A stretch of DNA of 64,000 nucleotides from Bacteroidota bacterium. Lineage in GTDB: Bacteria; Bacteroidota; Bacteroidia; Chitinophagales; Chitinophagaceae. The stretch is from positions 1-64,000 of the forward strand of contig JAHEFK010000005.1 in NCBI GenBank assembly GCA_024640225.1. Direction: 5' to 3'. The translations under genes were made by a program, and so were the position numbers. Below the pieces are notes generated by a model. The model saw nothing but the letters and a program-made list of their open reading frames with translations, did no database searches and was not told where the DNA came from. Of the stretch, positions 1 through 8,508 are shown one piece after another. Every line of letters starts with the position of its first letter. Within the stretch, counting starts at the first letter, position 1.

Positions 1-83
1 ATAGCTTCCATATTTGGCTTTTTGCCAAATCGCTCTACCAACATAAATTCAACTAAGGGCCATTTTTCAAAATTCGTTTCCAT
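1..83 (-). CDS. partial CDS, conserved-looking hypothetical protein (N-terminus only)
   Basis: An ATG at 83-81 on the minus strand opens a frame that stays open to the window edge (27 complete codons, beginning METNFEKWPLVEFML). It begins 7 nt after the stop of the PaaE-type reductase gene, so it is probably the next gene of the mutL-reductase operon. The charged and aromatic start has no signal peptide. I do not recognise a domain in so short a piece. Only the N-terminus is present; the rest lies left of the window. Confidence 0.5.
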   Translation of the reverse strand, partial: METNFEKWPLVEFMLVERFGKKPNMEA

Positions 84-90
84 AAAAATA

Positions 91-1173
91 TTATCGTGCA
101 TCAAAATCTAAAAAAACAGTTGCGCTTGTAGGGTGAGCCTGACAAGACAAGACAAAACCTTTTTTGATTTCATCAGATTCTAATGCATAATTTACTTCCA
201 TTGATACACTACCTTCTAATACTTTAGCTTTGCAGGTACAACATACACCACCTTTACAAGCATAAGGCAAATCGGCACCTTGCTGTAATGCCACATCTAA
301 AATGGTATCTCCTTCAAAAGGAACATCCATCTCTAAGGTTACACCATCGATGCGCACTTTCACCTTGCTTACTTCATTAACAGCAGTAGCATTTGTTTCT
401 TTTTGTGAAGTGGTAGTGGTTTTTTGTTGACTTGGCGATGTAAATAATTCAATATGAATTTTACTACTATCAAGCCCTAATGTTTGTAACGTATTTTTTA
501 CTTCTAAAATCATTGCTTCCGGTCCGCAAATAAATGCTTCAGTAAGCGTAGCAACATCAAAAATACCTTGCGCAAATTCTTTACATTTTTGCTCATCAAT
601 TCTACCATTCATGATAGGCAAATCAACAGCTTCTCTACTCAACACATGATTTAAAGACAATCGAGAAACATATTTATTTTTCAGATCTTCTAACTCTTCT
701 CTGAATATAATGCTTTGTCTAGATTGATTGCCATATAGTAAAGTAAAACGATCTTGATCATTATTGGTTAAGCCTGCTTTAATCATACTCATCATAGGTG
801 TAATACCACTTCCAGCAGCTATTAATAAGGTATGTTTAGCTTGATCCGTACTTTTAGAAACAAAATTGCCCATTGGTGGCATAACTTCTAATACATCGCC
901 TACTTTTAATTGTTGCACAGCATACGTTGAAAATAAACCTTGTTCTACTTGCTTAACAGCAACTTTGATAAGCGGCTCTTGAGGTGCAGAACAGATAGAA
1001 TAGGATCTGCGTATTTCTTGCCCATTGATGGTTGCTTTAATCGTAAGATATTGACCTGGAATAAACGTAAATGTACTTTTAAGTTCCTCCGGTATTTGAA
1101 ATCCAATAGCTACACAAGTTGCGGTTTCGCGGTTCATACTGACTACTGGTAAAGCATAAAATTTTGTACTCAT
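91..1173 (-). CDS. paaE: PaaE-type ferredoxin reductase (FAD, NAD(P)H and 2Fe-2S domains)
   Basis: This 360-residue cytoplasmic flavoprotein should pass electrons from NAD(P)H through FAD to a 2Fe-2S centre and on to an oxygenase. Seen: an FAD-binding ferredoxin-reductase domain with RRSYS at 55-59, a nucleotide-binding motif GSGITPMMS at 121-129, and a C-terminal plant-type ferredoxin domain with cysteines spaced C-X4-C-X2-C near 306-314 plus a fourth in SCQA. This order and the CKGGVCCTC motif are typical of PaaE, the reductase of phenylacetyl-CoA epoxidase. The other paa subunits are not in the window, so the partner oxygenase is inferred. The start is an ATG 6 nt after mutL, which suggests co-transcription. 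A general oxygenase reductase is the alternative. Confidence 0.8.
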   Translation of the reverse strand: MSTKFYALPVVSMNRETATCVAIGFQIPEELKSTFTFIPGQYLTIKATINGQEIRRSYSICSAPQEPLIKVAVKQVEQGLFSTYAVQQLKVGDVLEVMPPMGNFVSKSTDQAKHTLLIAAGSGITPMMSMIKAGLTNNDQDRFTLLYGNQSRQSIIFREELEDLKNKYVSRLSLNHVLSREAVDLPIMNGRIDEQKCKEFAQGIFDVATLTEAFICGPEAMILEVKNTLQTLGLDSSKIHIELFTSPSQQKTTTTSQKETNATAVNEVSKVKVRIDGVTLEMDVPFEGDTILDVALQQGADLPYACKGGVCCTCKAKVLEGSVSMEVNYALESDEIKKGFVLSCQAHPTSATVFLDFDAR

Positions 1174-1179
1174 AAGTAT

Positions 1180-2997
1180 TTATTTGTTTTCTAGCAATGC
1201 ATCTAATGCATCTTTATTTATTAAGTTAAAAATAAGTTGACCATCGGGTGTAATGGATGGTTGTTGACACGCAAATAGTTCGTCAATCAAAAGTTGTTGT
1301 GCTTCTTGATGATTGATAGGTAAGGTATTTCTTGAAAATTGTTTAGCCATCTGCACCATCAAGCGTTCTACGCGACTTGAATGAATATCATCTGCAGCAT
1401 GTTTTAATTGTTCTAACAATGTTTCTAATATTCTTGTTTCTTCTCCTTGTTGCAACCCACTAGGTGTGCCCTTGATAATAAATTCTTTAGCGTCGTTAGT
1501 AGCAATATCAAAACCAATTCTTCGTAAGTCTGGTAAAATTTCCTCGAGTAATATAGCATCAGAAGGAGCTACTGCATAGCTTGTTGGAAATAACAATTGT
1601 TGTGACACCAATTGCTCTTTTTCATAATCTGTTTTCAAACGTTCATACCAAATACGCTCCTGTGCTCGCTTTATGTGAATGAGTATCAACCCAGATTTAA
1701 CGGTTGATACCAAATACGCACCTTGTACCATTAAAACAGTATTGGTAGTGGTTGCTACTTCATTATCTAATATTAATTCAGGTGCTTGTACAGCAAGATC
1801 AGGTGCTGTGGGTGCATTAATGGCGTATAGTTCTTTCCATTTTTCTAAACCATCTTTCTTATCAATGAAATACGTTTGGTTTTTTTGCTGAAATGCTTGT
1901 TGTAAATAACTCGTACCAATAGCATTAGATGGTTGATCACTTGTGTTTTGCAAGGACGGTAAATGCTGAATAGCTGCATTTAAAGAAAAATCTAATGAAG
2001 GGGCAATATTGAAACGCGCTAAGGCATGTTTGATGGCCGCTTGAAGATAGGCATACATTAATCGATCATCCTCAAATTTGACCTCTTGTTTAGTAGGGTG
2101 CACATTCACATCTACACGTGTAGGATCGATTTCTAAAAATAAAACGTAGAAAGGAAATGATTCTTTTTCAATTAAACTCTCATAAGCTTGCATTACAGCA
2201 TGATGCAAGTAAGCATTTTTTATAAAACGATTATTGATAAAGAAGAATTGATTGCCTCTAGTTTTAGTAGCCGATTGAGGCTTGCCAATAAAGCCTCTAA
2301 TTTTCAACACCTCTGTTTCTTCTTCTACAGGCACCAGGTTCTTTTCTAAATGATTGCCCAGCAATCCCACAATTCGTTGCTTTAAAGTGCCCGCTGTTAA
2401 ATTAAATTGCTCTACTTGATTATTCCAAAACTTAAATTGTATAGCTGGATAAGCTAAGGCAATTCTTGTAAACTCATCTAAGTTGTGTTTTAATTCAGTC
2501 GTAGTACTCTTTAAAAAATGCCTACGAGCTGGTACATTAAAAAATAAGTTTTTTACACTTATGCTCGTCCCTTTATTTACAACAACAGGTTCTTGAGTAA
2601 TTACTTGCGTACCTTCAATGATAATTTTTGTACCTATTTCGTCTTGGTCTCTCTTTGTTTTTAATTCTACTTGAGCTACTGCTGCAATAGAAGCTAAAGC
2701 TTCTCCTCTAAAACCCATCGTGCGAATGGTAAATAAATCTTGGATGTTTTTAATTTTAGACGTTGCATGTCGCTCAAAACTCATGCGTGCATCGGTTGGA
2801 CTCATACCAATACCATTATCCACTACTTGCACTAATTCTTTACCCGCATCTTTTATGATGAGTTGTATTTCGGTAGCCTCGGCATCTAATGCGTTTTCCA
2901 TAAGCTCTTTTACAAGCGAAGAAGGTCGTTGCACTACCTCCCCTGCCGCAATCTGATTGGCTATATGATCACTCAATAAATTGATTACATCCGACAC
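1180..2997 (-). CDS. mutL: DNA mismatch repair protein MutL
   Basis: MutL couples MutS mismatch recognition to downstream repair. The 605-residue protein has the GHKL ATPase domain: ELMENALDA at 31-39, DNGIGM at 60-65 and GFRGEAL at 95-101, followed by the S5-like transducer domain (VDVNVHPTKQEVKF) and a C-terminal dimerisation domain. The start is GTG at 2997; no in-frame ATG lies upstream and family members begin at this point. In the C-terminal domain the metal-binding endonuclease signature DQHA-X2-E-X4-E reads HIKRAQERIWYE near residue 440: the two glutamates remain, but the D and H are lost. Strand nicking may therefore be weak or absent (inference). Confidence 0.95.
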   Translation of the reverse strand: MSDVINLLSDHIANQIAAGEVVQRPSSLVKELMENALDAEATEIQLIIKDAGKELVQVVDNGIGMSPTDARMSFERHATSKIKNIQDLFTIRTMGFRGEALASIAAVAQVELKTKRDQDEIGTKIIIEGTQVITQEPVVVNKGTSISVKNLFFNVPARRHFLKSTTTELKHNLDEFTRIALAYPAIQFKFWNNQVEQFNLTAGTLKQRIVGLLGNHLEKNLVPVEEETEVLKIRGFIGKPQSATKTRGNQFFFINNRFIKNAYLHHAVMQAYESLIEKESFPFYVLFLEIDPTRVDVNVHPTKQEVKFEDDRLMYAYLQAAIKHALARFNIAPSLDFSLNAAIQHLPSLQNTSDQPSNAIGTSYLQQAFQQKNQTYFIDKKDGLEKWKELYAINAPTAPDLAVQAPELILDNEVATTTNTVLMVQGAYLVSTVKSGLILIHIKRAQERIWYERLKTDYEKEQLVSQQLLFPTSYAVAPSDAILLEEILPDLRRIGFDIATNDAKEFIIKGTPSGLQQGEETRILETLLEQLKHAADDIHSSRVERLMVQMAKQFSRNTLPINHQEAQQLLIDELFACQQPSITPDGQLIFNLINKDALDALLENK

Positions 2998-3012
2998 TAA
3001 TAAAAATTTTTA

Positions 3013-3020
3013 CAAAGGTA
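3013..3020 (-). promoter_or_regulatory. putative -7 promoter box upstream of mutL
   Basis: On the minus strand the sequence reads TACCTTTG, an exact match to the Bacteroidota -7 consensus TAnnTTTG, 16 nt before the mutL start. I see no matching -33 TTTG at the usual distance, so this is a box-only call. Confidence 0.4.
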
Positions 3021-3138
3021 CTACCTATTGCTTAATGATGCATGCTATTCAAGTATTAAAATACCCTAAAGAATAGAAATTTTGTTATTTTTATAGCGTC
3101 ACAAACATATTTGAATCCCTTTACCCTATTTTTGATAC

Positions 3139-4779
3139 ATGCATAATAAATTAACTTTTGTTGCTTTAATAGCAGGTCTTTTGTTGCTTACTTTTCCAAG
3201 TGTAGCCCAGTCCGACCAAGCCTCTAAATGGGCAGATAGTGTTTACCAACAATTAAGCACCCGAGAGCGTATTGCCCAAATGATTATGGTGGCTGCCTAT
3301 TCTGGCACTAAAAAACAAAACGACTCTTTAATTAGATACTATATTAAAAACAAGCAAATTGGTGGGGTCATATTTATGCAAGGTGGTCCTGTAAGGCAAG
3401 CACGCCTTACCAACGAATGGCAAAGCAGTGCCCAAGTACCTTTACTAATTGCCATGGATGCAGAATGGGGATTAGGGATGCGTTTGGATAGTGTAAAGAA
3501 TTTTCCAAAACAAATGCAATTAGGCGCTACCCAAAATCCAGCATTTGCCTATCAAATAGGCGCTTCTATTGCTCAACAATGCAAACTATTAGGTGTTCAC
3601 ATCAATTTCGGACCCGTAGTAGATGTCAATAATAATCCGAACAACCCGGTTATTAATTTGCGCTCTTATGGCGAACATAAAGAAGACGTGGCTCGCTTTT
3701 CTGAAGCCTATATCAAAGGGCTACAAGACAATGGAGTAATGGCTTGTGCTAAACACTTTCCAGGTCATGGCGATACCGATGCCGATTCTCATAAAGAATT
3801 ACCTATCATTACGAAATCCAAAGCATCTTTAGAAGCAGTAGAACTCTATCCGTTTGCAAGAGTGATAGCTAGTGGCGTGCAAAGCATTATGGTAGGTCAT
3901 TTGCAAGTACCTGCCCTTGAGCCTAATGAAAAATTACCGGCTACCTTATCTCCAGCGATTGTATCGGACTTGCTTAAAAAAGAAATGCATTTCAAGGGAT
4001 TAGTGATTACCGACGCCTTAAATATGCAAGGTGTTGCCAATTATTATCAACCAGGAGAAGTAGATTTAAAAGCATTCCAAGCAGGCAATGATATGTTGTT
4101 GTTCTCACAAGATCCTGAAAAAGCAATCAACAAAATTGAAATAGCGGTGAAAGAAAGTGCAGCACTAGCGGAAGCATTGTCTAATAGTGTGCGAAAAATA
4201 TTAATGGTCAAATACCAATATGGATTAACGCATCTGAAAAAAATTGACACGATAGGATTAGTAAAAAAATTAAATAGTACTACCGACAAAATTAATAGTG
4301 CTATTGCCCATCAAGCAATTACAGATGTAAAAGGCAATGCCAAAGAACTCTTAAAAAATGGGGAACATATCCATTTAATATACCTTCATAAAGCAATTGA
4401 TAGCACGCTAGAAAAAAGTGTATCTCAAAATTCGAAAATTCAATATCACCCTAAAATAGCACTAGCTGCTGCAGCTCAAATAATTGATACCGCCACGAAT
4501 CCTATTGTTATTGCTATTAACGGTTATAGCCCCTATCCGAATAATAATTTTGGCCTCAGCAATGATGAGCTTAACTTTTTGTCGAGCATTCAAAAAAATA
4601 AAAATGTTTGTCTAGCCTTTATTGGCAACCCCTATGCTATTCGATTTGCTCCCAAAGCAAGCGCATTGCTCGTTACTTATGAATCCAATATATATACTGA
4701 AACCGCTTTTATGGATTTCTTGATGAACCCCACTAAAAACAACAGTAAATTACCTATAACGCCAATTGGATTTGAATAA
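3139..4779 (+). CDS. secreted glycoside hydrolase family 3 protein, NagZ-like
   Basis: Probable beta-N-acetylhexosaminidase acting on peptidoglycan or related amino sugars outside the cytoplasm. The 546 residues start with a signal peptide (about 1-24, ending FPSVAQ). The NagZ-type signature KHFPGHG-X4-DSH lies near 205-218, supplying the His-Asp general acid/base pair, and the nucleophile Asp is in VITDALNMQG near 291. A C-terminal GH3_C-like region follows. In many Bacteroidota this module is the N-terminal half of a roughly 1,000-residue protein whose C-terminal half is a beta-lactamase domain. Here the gene stops by itself and the beta-lactamase gene follows after 4 nt. Function is family-based; the natural substrate is not shown. 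Confidence 0.88.
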   Translation: MHNKLTFVALIAGLLLLTFPSVAQSDQASKWADSVYQQLSTRERIAQMIMVAAYSGTKKQNDSLIRYYIKNKQIGGVIFMQGGPVRQARLTNEWQSSAQVPLLIAMDAEWGLGMRLDSVKNFPKQMQLGATQNPAFAYQIGASIAQQCKLLGVHINFGPVVDVNNNPNNPVINLRSYGEHKEDVARFSEAYIKGLQDNGVMACAKHFPGHGDTDADSHKELPIITKSKASLEAVELYPFARVIASGVQSIMVGHLQVPALEPNEKLPATLSPAIVSDLLKKEMHFKGLVITDALNMQGVANYYQPGEVDLKAFQAGNDMLLFSQDPEKAINKIEIAVKESAALAEALSNSVRKILMVKYQYGLTHLKKIDTIGLVKKLNSTTDKINSAIAHQAITDVKGNAKELLKNGEHIHLIYLHKAIDSTLEKSVSQNSKIQYHPKIALAAAAQIIDTATNPIVIAINGYSPYPNNNFGLSNDELNFLSSIQKNKNVCLAFIGNPYAIRFAPKASALLVTYESNIYTETAFMDFLMNPTKNNSKLPITPIGFE

Positions 4780-4783
4780 GGTT

Positions 4784-6127
4784 ATGAAATTACCTATACG
4801 CATACTTTACCTACTAATACTATTGATAGTTGTTACTGCCTTGCATGCGCAAGAAAAATTGTTGTATCAATTAAAACCTGCTAGTAGCCTTTCTGAAGTT
4901 GGTGTTGTTTTTGAAAATGAATTAAATCAAATTGACAGCTTGATGAAGCGCGCTATAGATGCAGGAGTTTTTCCTGGAGCACGCATACTAGCTGCAAGAA
5001 ATGGAAAGGTTTTTTACAATAAAGCTTTTGGTACTTTAGATGGTAATGAAGAAAACCCTGTAAATTTAAAAACCGTATACGACCTCGCATCGATTACGAA
5101 AATAGCAAGTACCACATTAGCTATTATGCGTTTATACGAACAGGGGAAAATTGATCTTAATAAAACCTTAGGAGATTATTTACCCATTACAAAAGGCACC
5201 AATAAAGAATTTTGTTTGCTTAAAGATTTGTTGATGCATCAGGCAGGCATGAAAAGTTGGATTCCTTTTTATAAATTTTTTAAAGACTCCAGTGCAGCAT
5301 TTAAAGAAGGAATTTTCAATAATTATAAAACTAAAACGTTTGCAATTGAAGTAGCAAAAGATCTTTTCATGAATGCTAGTTACAGAGATACTATTTGGCA
5401 AATGATTCTTGAAAGTCCACTTGAAAATAAAGGCAAAATGGTTTACAGCGATTTAGACTTTTATTTTCTAGGCGCTATTGTTCAACAGCTTACTGGCAAA
5501 ACCCTTGATCAGTATGTGTTTTCAGAATTTTATGAACCCATGGGTTTAAGAAAAACCGGCTATAAGCCTTTATCTATAATGGATGAATCTTTTATAGCAC
5601 CAACAGAAAATGATACTGTTTTCAGAAAACAGCTTATCAAAGGTTTTGTCCACGATCCTGGTGCTGCATTGTTTGGTGGTGTTGCAGGACATGCTGGTTT
5701 GTTTTCTAATGCGGCTGAATTAGCGGCGCTTATGCAAATGTTATTAAACGGCGGTAGTTACAAAGGCCGAGTGTATTTTAAAACCAGTACCATTCAATTA
5801 TTTACTAATTATCAATCTACTATTAGTAGAAAAGGATTTGGATTTGATAAACCACAAGCCAATGCGAATGATGCTGGTCCATGTAGCAACCATTGTAGCG
5901 CCTACACGTATGGTCACCAAGGATTTACAGGCACCTGTGTATGGGTAGATCCTAGTCAACAATTAGTATTTGTTTTTTTATCTAACAGAGTATTCCCCAA
6001 TGAAAACAGTGCTATAAACAAATGGAATATTCGCAGCTTAGTACAAGATTATATTTATAACGCTTTAGATGTTCCCGAAAATAAAGAGCGTAAATTAATT
6101 TATGATCAACAAATGAATAGCAAATAA
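4784..6127 (+). CDS. secreted serine hydrolase, class C beta-lactamase fold
   Basis: A 447-residue serine hydrolase of the beta-lactamase/penicillin-binding fold, probably acting on peptidoglycan peptides or esters in the periplasm. Seen: SITK (S-x-x-K nucleophile motif, near 103), YSD in the Y-x-N position (near 220) and HQGFTG in place of the K-T-G motif (near 379). I start it at the ATG at 4784, which gives a clean signal peptide (MKLPIRILYLLILLIVV..., ending ALHAQ); a TTG at 4766 would add six residues and overlap the GH3 gene. The 4-nt gap from the GH3 stop indicates one operon. It corresponds to the C-terminal half of GH3/beta-lactamase fusion proteins. Confidence 0.85.
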   Translation: MKLPIRILYLLILLIVVTALHAQEKLLYQLKPASSLSEVGVVFENELNQIDSLMKRAIDAGVFPGARILAARNGKVFYNKAFGTLDGNEENPVNLKTVYDLASITKIASTTLAIMRLYEQGKIDLNKTLGDYLPITKGTNKEFCLLKDLLMHQAGMKSWIPFYKFFKDSSAAFKEGIFNNYKTKTFAIEVAKDLFMNASYRDTIWQMILESPLENKGKMVYSDLDFYFLGAIVQQLTGKTLDQYVFSEFYEPMGLRKTGYKPLSIMDESFIAPTENDTVFRKQLIKGFVHDPGAALFGGVAGHAGLFSNAAELAALMQMLLNGGSYKGRVYFKTSTIQLFTNYQSTISRKGFGFDKPQANANDAGPCSNHCSAYTYGHQGFTGTCVWVDPSQQLVFVFLSNRVFPNENSAINKWNIRSLVQDYIYNALDVPENKERKLIYDQQMNSK

Positions 6128-6158
6128 AAAAAGTCCCACTAAGCAGTGGGACTTTTTT
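6127..6158. terminator. bidirectional intrinsic terminator
   Basis: A perfect stem (AAAAAAGTCCCACT paired with its complement) with the 4-nt loop AAGC and flanking A and T runs. It lies between the convergent serine hydrolase and ychF genes, so it can serve both strands. Confidence 0.9.
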
Positions 6159-6161
6159 ATT

Positions 6162-7262
6162 TTATACATTAAATCGGAAATGCATTACATCTCCATCTTG
6201 TACGATATACTCTTTACCTTCAATGCGTAATTTACCTTTATCTCTTGCACCCGACTCTCCACCATAAGCAATGAAATCATTATAGGCAATTACTTCTGCT
6301 TTAATAAAACCTTTTTCAAAATCGGTATGAATTACACTAGCTGCTTGCGGCGCTTTCCATCCTTTTTGTATCGTCCATGCCCTTACTTCTTGCACACCGG
6401 CAGTAAAATAAGTAGCCAAATCTAATAAGGTATATGCTGCTCTAATTAATCTGTTCAAACCGGGTTCTTTCAAACCATATTCCGATAAAAATAACTCTTT
6501 ATCTTCTTGTGCTTCCATTTCTGAAATTTGAGCTTCAATAGAATTGTTCATCACTATTACTTCAGAACCCTCTGCGTGTGCAGCGGCTATTAAAGCTTCT
6601 GAATAGGTATTACCCGTATGTATAGAAGACTCGTCTACATTGGCTACATATAATACCGGTTTTTGAGTAAGTAAGAAAATATCAGCAATCGCCTCTAAAT
6701 CTTCTCCCTCCAATCGCAAGCCTCTTATATTCTTACCTTCTGATAATTGCTTTAAGCATTTATTAAGCACTTCTAATGCTGCCTTTGCTTTATTATCGCC
6801 TGTTTTAGCTTGCTTTTCTATACGTTGAATTTTCTTTTCAACGCTTTCTAAATCTTTTAATTGTAATTCGGTATCTATAATTTCTTTATCACTTACTGGA
6901 TTGATAGCACCTTCATCACGCAAAATATTTTCGTCTTCGAAACAACGAATAACATGTACAATAGCATCTACCTCTCTAATATTGCCTAAGAATTTATTTC
7001 CCAATCCTTCTCCTTTGCTTGCTCCTTTTACCAAGCCAGCGATATCTACAAATTCTATAGTTGTAGGAAGAATACGTTGTGGTACCACTATTTCAGCTAA
7101 TTTATCTAAACGCTCATCCGGTACATCTACCTGGCCAACATTAGGCTCGATAGTACAAAAACGATAATTGGAAGCTTGCGCTTTCGCACTATTACTTACT
7201 GCATTAAAAAGTGTAGATTTTCCAACATTTGGCAAACCAACAATACCCACTTGTAAAGCCAT
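6162..7262 (-). CDS. ychF: YchF/OLA1-family ribosome-associated ATPase
   Basis: A TRAFAC-class P-loop NTPase that binds ribosomes and in characterised members prefers ATP. The 366-residue length is normal for the family. Seen: P-loop GLPNVGKST at 9-17, switch motif DIAGLVKGASKGEGLGN, and NVDE in place of the GTPase NKxD, the substitution linked to ATP preference. A C-terminal TGS domain ends the protein (EYIVQDGDVMHFRFNV). The ATG at 7262 lies 5 nt after the acyltransferase stop, so it may be read from the upstream operon. It may also have its own promoter, because a TATCTTTG box sits inside the end of the acyltransferase gene (7291-7284). Confidence 0.97.
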   Translation of the reverse strand: MALQVGIVGLPNVGKSTLFNAVSNSAKAQASNYRFCTIEPNVGQVDVPDERLDKLAEIVVPQRILPTTIEFVDIAGLVKGASKGEGLGNKFLGNIREVDAIVHVIRCFEDENILRDEGAINPVSDKEIIDTELQLKDLESVEKKIQRIEKQAKTGDNKAKAALEVLNKCLKQLSEGKNIRGLRLEGEDLEAIADIFLLTQKPVLYVANVDESSIHTGNTYSEALIAAAHAEGSEVIVMNNSIEAQISEMEAQEDKELFLSEYGLKEPGLNRLIRAAYTLLDLATYFTAGVQEVRAWTIQKGWKAPQAASVIHTDFEKGFIKAEVIAYNDFIAYGGESGARDKGKLRIEGKEYIVQDGDVMHFRFNV

Positions 7263-7267
7263 AATTT

Positions 7268-8014
7268 CTATTTATTTTTTTCGCAAAGATACAAATTTAA
7301 TGCTGTTTCCATGGCATCATATACCTCTTGTTTTAAGGATTTGATAGCCTGCACATCGGTGCCTTTTGGATAGATAGGATCTAAGTATAACACTCTATTT
7401 TTACCAGGCGACATATTCCACCAAGCATTGTGATGCCAACGATTTACAACATCCGGCATTACGATAGGCACAATAGGCGTTTGCGTATTTACAGCTAATC
7501 GAAAAGCCCCATCGTAAAATGGAAGTAAGGGCTGATCCGTTTCATTAAATGTGCCTTCGGGAAAAATCAAAATACTCGATTCGTGCTTTAAAACACGCCA
7601 CATAATACGCATACTTTTTGCTCTACTATGCGCACTACTCCGATCGACCATTACCGCTACTTGCTGGTAAATAAAACCAAATAAAGGAAATTGTTTGAGT
7701 TCTATCTTTCCTAATGGTCTAAAGTACGTAGGGATGGCAATAAATAAATTTAAGGCATCCAAATACGTAGCATGATTGGAAACAATAATACACTTCTTTT
7801 TGGCTAAGGGCCATTTGCTCATTCGCTTTATAGGCATACCTGCCAATAACAAACCCAGTCTACACCAAAATCTATTGATGTACCAAATTCGTTTTCTACT
7901 TTTTCTATTGTTAGGTATACTAACAAATAGAATTAATAGAAGAAAAAAACACAAGGTGGCTACAAACACAAAGGTCATGTAGCAGGCGAAAAGAGTTTTA
8001 AAAAGTCGTTGCAT
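7268..8014 (-). CDS. 1-acyl-sn-glycerol-3-phosphate acyltransferase (PlsC family)
   Basis: Membrane-bound acyltransferase that would acylate lysophosphatidic acid in phospholipid synthesis. The 248-residue form has an N-terminal hydrophobic segment (about 10-35), the catalytic H-X4-D motif (HATYLD, H81-D86) and FPEGTFN at 151-157, the substrate-binding motif. I use the ATG at 8014, which starts 2 nt after the stop of the upstream membrane-protein gene; a TTG at 8035 would add seven residues and overlap it. Other lysophospholipids or ornithine lipids are possible substrates. Confidence 0.85.
   Translation of the reverse strand: MQRLFKTLFACYMTFVFVATLCFFLLLILFVSIPNNRKSRKRIWYINRFWCRLGLLLAGMPIKRMSKWPLAKKKCIIVSNHATYLDALNLFIAIPTYFRPLGKIELKQFPLFGFIYQQVAVMVDRSSAHSRAKSMRIMWRVLKHESSILIFPEGTFNETDQPLLPFYDGAFRLAVNTQTPIVPIVMPDVVNRWHHNAWWNMSPGKNRVLYLDPIYPKGTDVQAIKSLKQEVYDAMETALNLYLCEKNK
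7284..7291 (-). promoter_or_regulatory. possible internal promoter box for ychF
   Basis: Minus-strand TATCTTTG, an exact TAnnTTTG match, lies within the last codons of the acyltransferase gene and 21 nt before the ychF ATG. It could be coincidence, because it is also coding sequence and has no clear -33 element. Confidence 0.3.
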
Positions 8015-8016
8015 GC

Positions 8017-8475
8017 TTACATTCCAGGAAACCAAGCTCTTCCAATAGCCGCTCTAAAAGGCCACGGAATGGACGCTAACATGACAATCAATGCAATAAA
8101 ATTAAACCAGAACATTTTTTTATGTTTTGCTAAATCAGAACTATTCTTTTTAGCTGTTGCATAAGCCAAATGCACCAATACAAGTGCCACTAACATTCCT
8201 GCAAAATGCTCCACCGCAAAGAAGCGTGCTACTTTATCATGCATTACATTGGCCATACCCATATTTTGAATATTCTTCAAGCCCCATGGTCCAACAAAAT
8301 ATAAATACAGACCTATTAATAACTGCGTATCACACAAGATCATAAAAAGCAAATTGGCTTTTTGTGTACTTTTTTCAAAAGCAGCATTAGCGCGCCAAGC
8401 CGTCCATATTTTATAAAGAGTATACAAAGCAGCAACTAAAACTGCATATCGTAGAAAACTATGTAGATGAATCAT
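8017..8475 (-). CDS. small four-helix membrane protein, function unknown
   Basis: A 152-residue integral membrane protein with about four hydrophobic segments (about 8-24, 41-62, 85-108 and 122-140). Histidines sit at helix ends (IHLHSFLRY at the start, HDKVARFFAVEHFAGM in the middle), which recalls cytochrome b-like or heme-binding four-helix proteins, but no decisive motif is visible. It lies directly upstream of the PlsC-like gene (2 nt gap) and so is probably co-transcribed. Start is ATG at 8475. Confidence 0.7.
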   Translation of the reverse strand: MIHLHSFLRYAVLVAALYTLYKIWTAWRANAAFEKSTQKANLLFMILCDTQLLIGLYLYFVGPWGLKNIQNMGMANVMHDKVARFFAVEHFAGMLVALVLVHLAYATAKKNSSDLAKHKKMFWFNFIALIVMLASIPWPFRAAIGRAWFPGM

Positions 8476-8508
8476 AAATAAATTTTTTGCAAAATAGTAA
8501 ATTAAACG

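Noticed and set aside
4766-4800. Frameshift between GH3 and beta-lactamase
   Set aside because: The second gene has its own ATG and complete signal peptide, so two proteins fit better than a broken fusion.
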